The position numbers were made by a program, and so were the translations under genes. Below are positions 25,622 to 33,794 of a DNA stretch of 64,000 nucleotides, one piece after another. Below the pieces are notes generated by a model. It was not told the DNA's origin. It did no database searches and saw only the letters and a program-made list of their open reading frames with translations. The stretch lies in assembly GCA_934202525.1 (NCBI GenBank), contig CAKPYB010000002.1, positions 85,290-149,289 of the forward strand, given 5' to 3'. This DNA is from an uncultured Prevotella sp. (GTDB taxonomy: Bacteria > Bacteroidota > Bacteroidia > Bacteroidales > Bacteroidaceae). Every line of letters starts with the position of its first letter. Within the stretch, counting starts at the first letter, position 1.

Positions 25622-27136
25622 ATGAAGATTTTCACAAGCGCTCAGATTCATGAGTTGGATAAATACACCATTGAGCACGAACCTATCAGTTCGCTCAACC
25701 TGATGGAACGTGCAGCCAAAGCGCTGACACGCGCCATAGAAGAGGAATGGTCTAACCGCACTCCAGTGGTCGTTTTCGCCGGTCCGGGAAATAACGGCGG
25801 CGATGCGCTTGCTGTAGCGAGAATGCTCAGCGAGGATGGATATGATGTAAGTGTATACCTCTTTAATGTGCAGAATAAACTGTCGGCAGACTGTCTTGCC
25901 AACAAGAAGCGTCTGCTGGATGCAAAGAGAGTGAAATTTACTGAGATAACCACCAACCTGGACCCTCCCAAACTGAATGCAGAAACGCTGGTGGTAGACG
26001 GACTCTTTGGAAGCGGACTCAACAAACCATTGGCTGGCGGATTCGCCGCGATGGTGAAATATATCAACCAGAGTCCTGCCAAGGTAGTAAGCATCGATAT
26101 CCCTTCGGGACTGATGACCGAGGACAATTCCTATAATATCCATGCCAACATCATCCGTGCCACTCTGACCCTTACCCTGCAGCAGAAGAAACTGTCGATG
26201 CTGATGGCGGATAACCAGCAGTACCTGGGCAGACTGCGCGTGCTCGACATCCGACTTTCCCAGGAATTCATCCAGAATACGGAGTGCCGGTGCCGCATAC
26301 TCGAAGAGAACGACATCCGTCCGCTCCTGAAATCGCGCAGCGACTTTGCCCATAAAGGCAGCATGGGTAATGCGCTGCTCATAGCGGGAAGTTACGGCAT
26401 GAGCGGTGCTTCGGTATTAGCCACCAAGGCTTGTCTGAGAACCGGTGCGGGCAAGGTAACAGCCCATACCCCAAAACGGAATTATGAAATCATGCAGATT
26501 TCTGTACCTGAAGCGGTACTGCAGATGGATGCTGAAGAAACCATATTCAGCGAACCGGTAGATACAGAGATGTTCGATGCGCTGGGCGTAGGTCCCGGAT
26601 TGGGACAGAACGAGACAACAGCCATCGCCCTCATCGCCCAACTGCGCCGTGCTACCTGTCCGCTCGTCATTGATGCCGATGCGCTCAATATTCTTTCCAG
26701 CCACAGGGCGTGGATGCAGCAGTTGCCAAAGAATATCATCATGACTCCTCATCCGAAGGAGTTCGACCGGCTTGCCGGAAATGCGAGCAGCAGCTGTACC
26801 GAAAGACTGATGAAGGCAAGCGAACTGGCTGAACGCCTCCAGGCATACATTATATTAAAGGGACATTATTCTGCACTCTGCCACCCCGACGGGAAGATTG
26901 ACTTCTGCAGTACGGGCAACAGCGGTATGGCTACAGCAGGCAGCGGTGATGTGCTGACTGGTATCATCACCGGTCTTCTGGCAAGAGGATACAAACAGGA
27001 AGATGCCTGTCGCCTGGGTATGCATCTTCATGGTCTGGCTGGCGATCTTGCTGCTAAAGATCTGGGTAAAGAGAGCCTCATCGCCAGCGACATTATCCAG
27101 TATCTTCCGAAAGCATTTCTCAGATTGGAAGAATAA
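25622..27136 (+). CDS. nnr: Bifunctional NAD(P)HX epimerase/ADP-dependent NAD(P)HX dehydratase
   Basis: Repairs hydrated NADH and NADPH. The N-terminal YjeF_N epimerase domain (about 1-215) shows VVFAGPGNNGGDALAVARML and VVDGLFGSGLNKPL; the C-terminal YjeF_C kinase-fold dehydratase (about 230-500) shows HKGSMGNALLIAGSYGMSGA, GVGPGLG, VIDADALNIL, MTPHPKEFDRL and the ATP/ADP-binding GNSGMATAGSGDVLTGII. The 504 residues match the usual fused length. It is monocistronic, ending in the hairpin at 27161-27192. Confidence 0.96.
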   Translation: MKIFTSAQIHELDKYTIEHEPISSLNLMERAAKALTRAIEEEWSNRTPVVVFAGPGNNGGDALAVARMLSEDGYDVSVYLFNVQNKLSADCLANKKRLLDAKRVKFTEITTNLDPPKLNAETLVVDGLFGSGLNKPLAGGFAAMVKYINQSPAKVVSIDIPSGLMTEDNSYNIHANIIRATLTLTLQQKKLSMLMADNQQYLGRLRVLDIRLSQEFIQNTECRCRILEENDIRPLLKSRSDFAHKGSMGNALLIAGSYGMSGASVLATKACLRTGAGKVTAHTPKRNYEIMQISVPEAVLQMDAEETIFSEPVDTEMFDALGVGPGLGQNETTAIALIAQLRRATCPLVIDADALNILSSHRAWMQQLPKNIIMTPHPKEFDRLAGNASSSCTERLMKASELAERLQAYIILKGHYSALCHPDGKIDFCSTGNSGMATAGSGDVLTGIITGLLARGYKQEDACRLGMHLHGLAGDLAAKDLGKESLIASDIIQYLPKAFLRLEE

Positions 27137-27160
27137 TGAGCAAGAAATAAGAATATCCAT

Positions 27161-27192
27161 AAAAGTCAGGAGCTCTCGGCTCCTGACTTTTT
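27161..27192. terminator. Bidirectional terminator shared by nnr and the LuxR-type gene
   Basis: AAAAGTCAGGAGC (27161-27173) pairs with GCTCCTGACTTTT (27179-27191). The stop codon and last residues (KKSGAESS) of the minus-strand regulator are inside this hairpin. Confidence 0.85.
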
Positions 27193-28173
27193 TACTTGTT
27201 TCTGCGCATCATAGAACCTTACTTCCAAGGTTCTCCTCAAATCATCGCGACGGTCCATATTCAACTTTTTGCGGATATGGCAACGCTGGCTGGTGATATT
27301 TGATTCACTCTTATTGAGTTCTGCACAAATTTCCTTTAAAGTATGCCCCTGAAGAATCAGCTTGCATATTTCCTTTTCGCTGAACGTAAGACCATCACAA
27401 ACCTGATCCCATGCCACTCTATTCAATTCTTCATTAAACAGATGTTCAGAAGCATGGGTAATAATCTTCTGCCGGACATCAGGAGTCAGACGCTTCATCA
27501 GGCTTTCTGCTGCTTCCGGTTGATTATCCTTCAAATCGGCAAGCATATTCAACGCCTTGTTTTCAACCCGACCCATCCGTTTCGGCTGGCGTAACCCCTT
27601 GGTTACAATACTCATATTATATACTGCCACATAAACCAGCATCATGAAACCCAGGAAAACAGTCTTCATACTGAACAAAACTGGCATAAGCGGAATGCTG
27701 AACAGGTATATCAGCAACATCGGTATCATACCCACCGTGATGATGGTACAAGTCTTATACAAAGCTTGGCTTAACGCTGTAATAGCCAGGATAAAGACGA
27801 CAAACAGGTTGCTGACAACGCTCAAATTATCATTAGCCAAACCGAAATTGATGCAAAATACGCTATCAAGAGCCAGTTTGGCGAACATCAGAAAGTAAAG
27901 AGAAGAGATACCTTTCACGAAAGCTATCTTCCGTTTCCAAATCAGGAACTGCAGGAGGCAGAACACGAATGTATGCAAACAGCAGAGGCTTAAACCATAA
28001 GGTTCTTTCACCAGCAGAAAGAGCATAATATGATAAGGTATGATAACCAGCTCGCTTATCGTCAGAAGTAGAAAGGCGATAATGCGTCGGCGGTCTACCA
28101 CGCCACAATATTGAGGGCATAGATGATGTTCTACCCTCACGATCAGGTTTACAATGTCACTCTTAAGTTTCAT
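27166..28173 (-). CDS. Membrane-anchored LuxR-type transcriptional regulator
   Basis: 335 residues. About six hydrophobic helices fill residues 28-195 (for example IIAFLLLTISELVIIPYHIM and TVFLGFMMLVYVAVYNMSIV), then a cytoplasmic linker and a C-terminal LuxR helix-turn-helix (about 260-320: LTFSEKEICKLILQGHTLKEICAELNKSESNITSQRCHIRKKL). No receiver or kinase domain. Helix-first membrane LuxR proteins of this type are common in Bacteroidota; the signal is unknown. It is divergent from the fimbrial operon across a spacer with both promoters, so it is the best candidate for its regulator. Confidence 0.85.
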   Translation of the reverse strand: MKLKSDIVNLIVRVEHHLCPQYCGVVDRRRIIAFLLLTISELVIIPYHIMLFLLVKEPYGLSLCCLHTFVFCLLQFLIWKRKIAFVKGISSLYFLMFAKLALDSVFCINFGLANDNLSVVSNLFVVFILAITALSQALYKTCTIITVGMIPMLLIYLFSIPLMPVLFSMKTVFLGFMMLVYVAVYNMSIVTKGLRQPKRMGRVENKALNMLADLKDNQPEAAESLMKRLTPDVRQKIITHASEHLFNEELNRVAWDQVCDGLTFSEKEICKLILQGHTLKEICAELNKSESNITSQRCHIRKKLNMDRRDDLRRTLEVRFYDAQKQVKKSGAESS

Positions 28174-28408
28174 TTCGTTTTGGTTCTTTATCTTAAATCT
28201 TACTTATACTTTCGTAAGTCAAACGGCTCATTTTCTAGGAAATTGCCATTTTTTAGGGAATTATTGATTTCGGCTGCAAAATTACAAATTATATCAGAAA
28301 AACTTGTACAAATATCAGAAAATCGTGCAACTTTAACGATTTTAAGCATAAATCAGTGTACTATTTTGCTAAAAATGGCATTTTTCAGTATTTTTCAGTG
28401 ATTAAAAA

Positions 28409-28440
28409 TTTGGTTGTATCCAATATTCGTTCTAATTTTG
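28409..28440 (+). promoter_or_regulatory. Promoter of the fimbrial operon
   Basis: TTTG at 28409-28412, a 20-base spacer, and TAATTTTG at 28433-28440; a full match to the Bacteroidota promoter pattern. Confidence 0.75.
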
Positions 28441-28484
28441 CGCCAGAAAACCAACGATATGAGATACAGACGAACTGAAAAGTA

Positions 28485-28531
28485 AGTTGAAAGTAAACTG
28501 AAAGGAGAAAAAGAACAGTTGAAAGTAAACT
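28485..28531 (+). repeat. Direct repeat in the fimbrial leader
   Basis: agttgaaagtaaact occurs at 28485-28499 and 28517-28531, 32 bases apart (about three DNA turns), just after the likely transcript start. Confidence 0.7.
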
Positions 28532-28653
28532 TCAGGAAACAAGAGTTCTCAGTAGATTCAGGTATTGGTGATCATTATAAAAGAGTATAAGAAAGTAAAA
28601 GGTGATTCTAAATCACTCAATGTTTTTTAAAAAAAGAAAAGATTAATTGAGGT

Positions 28654-29238
28654 ATGAAGAAAAGGATTTTAATTGCGTTAGTAGCACTCGGCAGCCTTAT
28701 CTGTCCTGCTCTAGCGCAGAAAGCTGCGGTAAAGACCAACTTGCTGTATGATGCAACAACAACCATGAACTTGGGTGTTGAATTCGGTCTTTCTCCAAAA
28801 TGGACACTTGGCGTATCCGGAAACTACAATCCTTGGACGTTTTCAAAGAACAAGAAATGGAAGCACTGGCTCGTACAGCCAGAGGCGAGATACTGGTTCT
28901 GTAACAAAATGATGGGTTCATTCATCGGCTTCCATGCCCTGGGTGGATCTCACAACATCGGTGGCATGGATCTTGACTTCAAGTTCCTGGGCACTGATTT
29001 CTCTAAACTGAAAGACTATCGGTATGAAGGATGGTTTATCGGTGTAGGTGTAGCTTACGGCTACGCTTGGGCTCTCTCGAAACATTGGAATCTGGAAGCT
29101 GAACTTGGCGTAGGCTATATCTACTCTAAGGCTGATAAGTTTAACTGTGCTCAATGCGGAGATAAACTTGAAGATGATAAGGCACACAACTATGTGGGCC
29201 CGACGAAAGCAGCCCTCAACTTAGTGTATGTTTTTTAA
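28654..29238 (+). CDS. DUF3575-type outer membrane beta-barrel protein of the fimbrial locus
   Basis: A 194-residue exported protein with a signal peptide ending PALAQ. The body (KTNLLYDATTTMNLGVEFGLSPKWTLGVSGNYNPW ... WLVQPEARYWF ... GWFIGVGVAYGYAW) shows alternating aromatic/polar strands as in the DUF3575 family, small barrels found beside Mfa/FimA fimbrial genes. It contains a C-terminal pair NCAQCG that could form a disulfide. First gene of the operon; nine bases separate it from the DUF3868 gene. Confidence 0.8.
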   Translation: MKKRILIALVALGSLICPALAQKAAVKTNLLYDATTTMNLGVEFGLSPKWTLGVSGNYNPWTFSKNKKWKHWLVQPEARYWFCNKMMGSFIGFHALGGSHNIGGMDLDFKFLGTDFSKLKDYRYEGWFIGVGVAYGYAWALSKHWNLEAELGVGYIYSKADKFNCAQCGDKLEDDKAHNYVGPTKAALNLVYVF

Positions 29239-29250
29239 AAAGAATCAGTG

Positions 29251-30678
29251 ATGAATACATATAATATAATAGGTAGTATGTTCGGAGCCTTGCTTATCGC
29301 TCTTCCTATATCAGCCGATAATACCCAGCAGGCTTACAAGAATCTGAAAATCCAGAATAAGGCAATCAAAAAGGTTGGCAACCAGGTGAAAGTGGCTATG
29401 GACCTGAACCTCGACCACATTCAGCTTGCCAGCAACAACGGTCTCATCTATACCCCAATGATTCTCAACGAAAAGGATACACTCTTTATGCCAAGCGTTG
29501 AGGTGATGGGTAAAAAGAGATATATCTACTATCAGCGTAACCAGAAAACGGCTACGGCAAACCCACTCATCGTGGCACTCCGCAAGAACAAGACAGCACA
29601 GACGCTTCATTATGAATATGCCGCTCCGTTCAGCGACTGGATGAAGAACTCAAACTTCGCCATCAGTAATGATGCCTGCGGATGCAACCAGCAACTTCTC
29701 GACGAAGGTATTCTGAATCCGGAAGGACGTGCATTCTCTACTCCGAAGAATCTCTTCAATGCTTATGTACAGCCTAAGGCTGAAGCCGTAAAGGCAAGAA
29801 AGGAGAATGGTTCTGCCCGTTTGAACTTCAAGGTGAACAAGTGGGATATCCTTTATGATTTGGGCAACAATGCCAGCGAACTGGATAATATCCGCAAGAC
29901 ACTCGACCTCGTAAAGAACGACTCGGATGTTACCATCACCAAGATAACACTTCACGGCTATGCATCACCAGAGGGCAGATATGCCAACAACAACAAGTTG
30001 TCGCTTAACCGTACACAGGCGCTTTTGCAGCATATCCTGAAGACCTATCCTATTTCTTCAAAACTGTTTGCGACCACAGCTACAGCGGAGGACTGGGCGG
30101 GAACCATCAAATATGTAAATGAGAATGATGTTCCTCAGAAGGAAGTTGCACTTGAGATTATCAACAGCAACATGCAGCCAGATGCCAAGGAGAAAGCATT
30201 GCTCAAGAAGGCTCCTCAGGCTTATCACTATCTTCTGCAGAATGTATGGCCATCACTTCGCCGTACCGACTATACGATAGAATATGATGTACAGGCATTC
30301 AATGTAGAAAAGGCTCGCGAGGTTATCAAGACCCGTCCTCAGAAGCTCTCTCTCCAGGAGATGTATCTGGTAGCGCAGACTTATCCTAAGGGTAGCACCG
30401 AATTCAACAATGTTTTCGACATAGCTGTAAGAATGTTCCCTGAAGATAAACTTGCCAATCTCAATGCAGCCTCAGCAGCCATCGAACGTGGCGACAAGGT
30501 GAGTGCAGAGAAATATCTCCTGAAAGCAGGCGACAGTGCCGAGGCAAACAATGCCCGCGGTTGTCTGGCTTCCATGAAGGAAGACTATCAGACAGCCAAG
30601 CAATACTTTGAGAAAGCTATTGCCGGTGGTTTGAAGGAGGCGCAGGAAAACCTGGATAAAGTTAACCAGGCACTTTAA
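29251..30678 (+). CDS. DUF3868/OmpA-like protein with TPR-like tail
   Basis: A 475-residue protein exported by an N-terminal signal (ALLIALPISA). The N-terminal part (about 30-200) matches the DUF3868 domain of fimbrial loci; a middle region (NFKVNKWDILYDLGNNASELDNIRKTL ... [27 protein letters not shown]) has the pattern of an OmpA-like peptidoglycan-binding domain; the last 110 residues form helical TPR-like repeats. It may anchor the fimbrial assembly apparatus to the cell wall. A GTG lies just before the ATG at 29251; the ATG was chosen. Confidence 0.8.
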   Translation: MNTYNIIGSMFGALLIALPISADNTQQAYKNLKIQNKAIKKVGNQVKVAMDLNLDHIQLASNNGLIYTPMILNEKDTLFMPSVEVMGKKRYIYYQRNQKTATANPLIVALRKNKTAQTLHYEYAAPFSDWMKNSNFAISNDACGCNQQLLDEGILNPEGRAFSTPKNLFNAYVQPKAEAVKARKENGSARLNFKVNKWDILYDLGNNASELDNIRKTLDLVKNDSDVTITKITLHGYASPEGRYANNNKLSLNRTQALLQHILKTYPISSKLFATTATAEDWAGTIKYVNENDVPQKEVALEIINSNMQPDAKEKALLKKAPQAYHYLLQNVWPSLRRTDYTIEYDVQAFNVEKAREVIKTRPQKLSLQEMYLVAQTYPKGSTEFNNVFDIAVRMFPEDKLANLNAASAAIERGDKVSAEKYLLKAGDSAEANNARGCLASMKEDYQTAKQYFEKAIAGGLKEAQENLDKVNQAL

Positions 30679-30773
30679 AGTAACTATTTACTTTCTATTT
30701 ATATAAGTATAAGATAAAAGATGATGTAAAATACGATCTGTTTTCAGCGGATTGTGCCAATATGTGCGAAACT

Positions 30774-30781
30774 TAATTTTG
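30774..30781 (+). promoter_or_regulatory. Internal promoter before the major fimbrial subunit
   Basis: TAATTTTG at 30774-30781 with TTG at 30752-30754, 19 bases upstream. The major subunit can thus be transcribed more strongly than the genes before it. Confidence 0.5.
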
Positions 30782-30838
30782 AGAACAAGAATTAATAAAA
30801 TATATTGTATAACTTTTTTTGTATTAAGTAAAAAGATT

Positions 30839-32305
30839 ATGAAAAAAATGAATTTGCTCGTAATGAGCTTGGTTTCAGCCACAGCTTTGTCTTTCACCAG
30901 CTGCAGCAGTAATGATGATTTGGCTGGTAACGCTGGTCAGGAGAAGGCAAATGATGTCTATATGACATTGAGTATCCAGACTCCAATGGCTGATGGCACA
31001 CGAACAAGCCAGGCAGACCGTAAGAATGTAACTGCAACCACAGAAGAAGCAGAAATTTCAAATGGAACTATCTATTTGTATGACGGTGCTAAACTTGTCT
31101 ACTCTAAAGCTATAACAGCTTCAGATTGGAAACATGTTCCAAACCAAGCTAATAATGGTAGAGGAACTACAAAACCTGTCAAAATTGCCGTTAATGGTAT
31201 CGAGAAGGGTAAGACATACAAAGTATATTTCCTCGCAGGTGACAAGACCTCTAATACACCAACAACAGATGAATTGACAGGTGCATATACAATCGGTACA
31301 GAAGATCCAACTTCTATCAGTCTCGATTTGGCTAAAGCTAATTCATTCGTTATGTTCAACCAGAACGATGCTCAGCGACAGGATGGTGGCGAGAAGGCTA
31401 CAGTTAAGTTCGATGGTGATGAAACATACGATGCCCCAGCATGGTGCCAGATGGTTTATTTGGATCGTGTTTCTGCCCGTGTAGATGCTCCAACCGCAGA
31501 TAAAGCTGTGTTTGTGAATGATGGAACCGGTACCAATGAGCCAGCTACAAAGAATCTCGACCTCGTAGATAAGATTGCATATCAGAGCTATGCTATTTCC
31601 AACTTGAGCAATAAGACAAACATCATGCAGAAGTGGGAAAGCGAATGGGCAAAGTTCCTCATTCCAACAGTAGAATACACTCAGAACTACGCTACATTCG
31701 GAAACGAGTGGAACAACAATGGAAGTACCAAGTTCTTCGGAACCCAGAAGAATTACTATATTTTGGAGAACTGCACAAACAACATTAAAAATGCAACCGC
31801 TATCTATCTTTGCTACAAAGCAACTTTGAAGAATACAGACGGAGCAGACTTCAATGATGGCACATTCTATCGCTATGACTACAAGATTTACACATCTCTT
31901 GAGCAGATCAAGAATGATGCAACTGTTGAATGGCCATTCCGTAAGGCAGATGGTACTATCATGACAGTAGATGAGGCTAAGGCTTTGTTTAGCGCAAATG
32001 GTACACTTAAAGGACAAGCAGATTTGGAAACTGTAAGAAAGACATATGGTCTTGATATCTATGAGAAGGGTATCATGTACTATCGTATTGCTTTGGATGA
32101 TCAGTCTTATACATTTAAAGACAAAGCTTCTTATGCTATCCTCCGTAATACTGTTTACAAGTTGAATGTTAAAAACATATATGACCTCGGTAGAGATGTT
32201 CCAAATGGTCCAACACCAGATGATAAGGACAAGAACTACTACATGAATTGTGATATCCAGGTTAACCCTTGGGTTCTCAGCACCCAGGATGTTAGCTTGA
32301 AGTAA
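30839..32305 (+). CDS. Mfa1/FimA-type major fimbrial subunit (lipoprotein)
   Basis: 488-residue lipoprotein precursor: signal and lipobox SFTSC (Cys22) followed by SSNDD, an acidic surface-export pattern of Bacteroidota lipoproteins. The body starts with VYMTLSIQTPMADGTRTSQ, including Arg residues suitable for gingipain-like maturation cleavage, and ends with the Mfa1-type C-terminal strand VNPWVLSTQDVSLK, which by donor-strand exchange links subunits. The frame extends upstream to 30752, but the ATG at 30839 starts the lipoprotein signal. A strong hairpin follows, so this is probably the most abundant product of the locus. Confidence 0.85.
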   Translation: MKKMNLLVMSLVSATALSFTSCSSNDDLAGNAGQEKANDVYMTLSIQTPMADGTRTSQADRKNVTATTEEAEISNGTIYLYDGAKLVYSKAITASDWKHVPNQANNGRGTTKPVKIAVNGIEKGKTYKVYFLAGDKTSNTPTTDELTGAYTIGTEDPTSISLDLAKANSFVMFNQNDAQRQDGGEKATVKFDGDETYDAPAWCQMVYLDRVSARVDAPTADKAVFVNDGTGTNEPATKNLDLVDKIAYQSYAISNLSNKTNIMQKWESEWAKFLIPTVEYTQNYATFGNEWNNNGSTKFFGTQKNYYILENCTNNIKNATAIYLCYKATLKNTDGADFNDGTFYRYDYKIYTSLEQIKNDATVEWPFRKADGTIMTVDEAKALFSANGTLKGQADLETVRKTYGLDIYEKGIMYYRIALDDQSYTFKDKASYAILRNTVYKLNVKNIYDLGRDVPNGPTPDDKDKNYYMNCDIQVNPWVLSTQDVSLK

Positions 32306-32354
32306 TATTCCGTCAAACCAGACAGATAAAATATAAATACTTATATATATACCA

Positions 32355-32392
32355 AGACTCTCGGGGGAGCAATCCTCCTCCGAGAGTTTATC
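32355..32392 (+). terminator. Attenuating terminator after the major subunit gene
   Basis: ACTCTCGG pairs with CCGAGAGT around a GC-rich inner stem (gggag/ctcct), followed by ttta. Confidence 0.65.
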
Positions 32393-32610
32393 ATTCAAAC
32401 GTTCGTTCTGAAAAGCAACGAAACATTCTTAAAAGATAACTAACATTGCCGCCCATGTATAAAAGGCGGGAGATACAAAGACGTGCCGTCATACCCCAAC
32501 CCGAAAGACTGGCACATTTCATTCTTAGAAAATAACGATGCCGAAGGCAACGAAACAGAGAGCTGATAAAGCAAAGATATTCGCTACCTACGGCACTCTC
32601 TATATAAAAT

Positions 32611-32626
32611 AAGTATAAGTAAAAGA
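32611..32626 (+). repeat. Leader motif aagtataagtaaaaga, copy 1
   Basis: The identical 16-mer is at 33771-33786, and a near copy (aagtataagataaaag) at about 30706-30720, each before a fimbrial gene. Confidence 0.75.
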
Positions 32627-32644
32627 TTATAAAAGATAAAGAAT

Positions 32645-33760
32645 ATGGCACATTTCCTCAAAAACAAATGTTGCAAGCTCGTTTGCATCTCAGCCATCGC
32701 ACTCACTTCTCTTTCATCCTGCATGAAAGATGATATCACGGGCTGCCCTACTGCTAAGTTGTCGCTCAAATTCGACTATACTTACAATGTGAAGGAGGCT
32801 GATGCTTTCTCTGCTGAGGTGAAGAACCTCAACGTTTATGTATTCGACAAGAACGGTAAGTTCGTAGATAACTATACCGAGTCGGCTGACAAGTTTGAAA
32901 CAGGTCATAAGATGGAAATCACAGACCTGCAAGCAGGCAAGTATACCTTCGTCTGCCTGGCTCGTGACAAGCAGCCTGCCGCAATGGGAACAAGAGCCGA
33001 AGGTGATGATGAGACCGAGTTTAGCTTTACTAAACTTACCCCAGGTATCTCTACCATCAACGACCTGCAAGAGGAAATGGGCAAAAAAAACGCAGAAGAA
33101 TCCGTTAACGACAAGCACTTCACCGCCCTCTATACCGCACAGGACTCTCTCAACTTTGATGGAGAAAACGATGTGCAGGGAAAATTGAGTCTGATGAAGT
33201 GTACCAAAACATACCGCGTGGTGATGCTTCCATTCGAACCCGACCAGGAAGGATTCACAGCCGAAAACTTCGATGTAGAAATCAAAGGTTCTGCTGCCCT
33301 ACTCGACTATAAGGGCGACAAGGTAAAGCCAAAGGCAATCACCTATCTTCCTTATGAGAAGAAACTGGTAGAAAACCACAGCGGCAAGACCGAGGTAGAA
33401 GGCGAAGACGTAGAAAAGGCGCTGGTTTACGACCTGTCATCATCACGTATGTTCGAAACCAAAGATGACAACAAGAGTCGCGCTGCCGACGGATTCAGCC
33501 AATATGATGACAAGCGCATCGTCATCACCGACAAGCGCATCAACAAAGTCATCTTCAACCACTCCCTGCCTTGGTTCCTCTCACTCTGTGCCAGCGACCG
33601 CTACGGCAAAGACTGGAGCGACCAGCAGTATCTGGACCGCCAGGACCATTACACCCTGGTATTCTACGTGCCAGCTCCAAGTTCTACCTACAGCATGGAT
33701 GCAAGAATCAAGGTAAACAACTGGGTTCTGAATCTTCAGAATACCGACCTGGGAAAATAA
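32645..33760 (+). CDS. FimB/Mfa2-family fimbrial anchor lipoprotein
   Basis: 371 residues with lipobox TSLSSC (Cys26) followed by MKDDITGCP, a sequence start typical of the FimB/Mfa2 family, which caps the fimbria base and anchors it to the outer membrane. The N-terminal domain includes FDYTYNVKEADAFSAEVKNLNVYVFDKNGKFV and TDLQAGKYTFVCLA; a second sandwich domain follows, ending IKVNNWVLNLQNTDLGK. Preceded by the leader motif and followed 34 bases later by the next lipoprotein gene. Confidence 0.85.
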   Translation: MAHFLKNKCCKLVCISAIALTSLSSCMKDDITGCPTAKLSLKFDYTYNVKEADAFSAEVKNLNVYVFDKNGKFVDNYTESADKFETGHKMEITDLQAGKYTFVCLARDKQPAAMGTRAEGDDETEFSFTKLTPGISTINDLQEEMGKKNAEESVNDKHFTALYTAQDSLNFDGENDVQGKLSLMKCTKTYRVVMLPFEPDQEGFTAENFDVEIKGSAALLDYKGDKVKPKAITYLPYEKKLVENHSGKTEVEGEDVEKALVYDLSSSRMFETKDDNKSRAADGFSQYDDKRIVITDKRINKVIFNHSLPWFLSLCASDRYGKDWSDQQYLDRQDHYTLVFYVPAPSSTYSMDARIKVNNWVLNLQNTDLGK

Positions 33761-33770
33761 GAAAAGAAAG

Positions 33771-33786
33771 AAGTATAAGTAAAAGA
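33771..33786 (+). repeat. Leader motif aagtataagtaaaaga, copy 2
   Basis: Identical to 32611-32626, just before the start at 33795. Confidence 0.75.
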
Positions 33787-33794
33787 AAGAAAAC

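Larger units (their letters stand above)
28174..28653. other. Divergent control region of the fimbrial operon
   Basis: 480 bases. TAATTTTG on the minus strand at 28277-28284 serves the LuxR-type gene. On the plus strand TTTG (28409-28412), 20 bases, TAATTTTG (28433-28440) is a complete promoter for the fimbrial genes, giving a leader near 205 bases. The leader has the direct repeat agttgaaagtaaact at 28485-28499 and 28517-28531. No flanking inverted repeats that would suggest promoter inversion were seen. Confidence 0.6.
32306..32644. other. Spacer between the major subunit and anchor genes
   Basis: 339 bases. A terminator-like hairpin at about 32355-32388 (ctctcgg ... ccgagag then ttta) would reduce read-through, giving more major subunit than minor ones. 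The rest contains no gene. The end has the leader motif aagtataagtaaaaga (32611-32626) before the next start. Confidence 0.6.

Noticed and set aside
28174..28653. Invertible promoter of the fimbrial operon
   Set aside because: No inverted repeats flanking the promoter were found by eye, and no recombinase gene is nearby.
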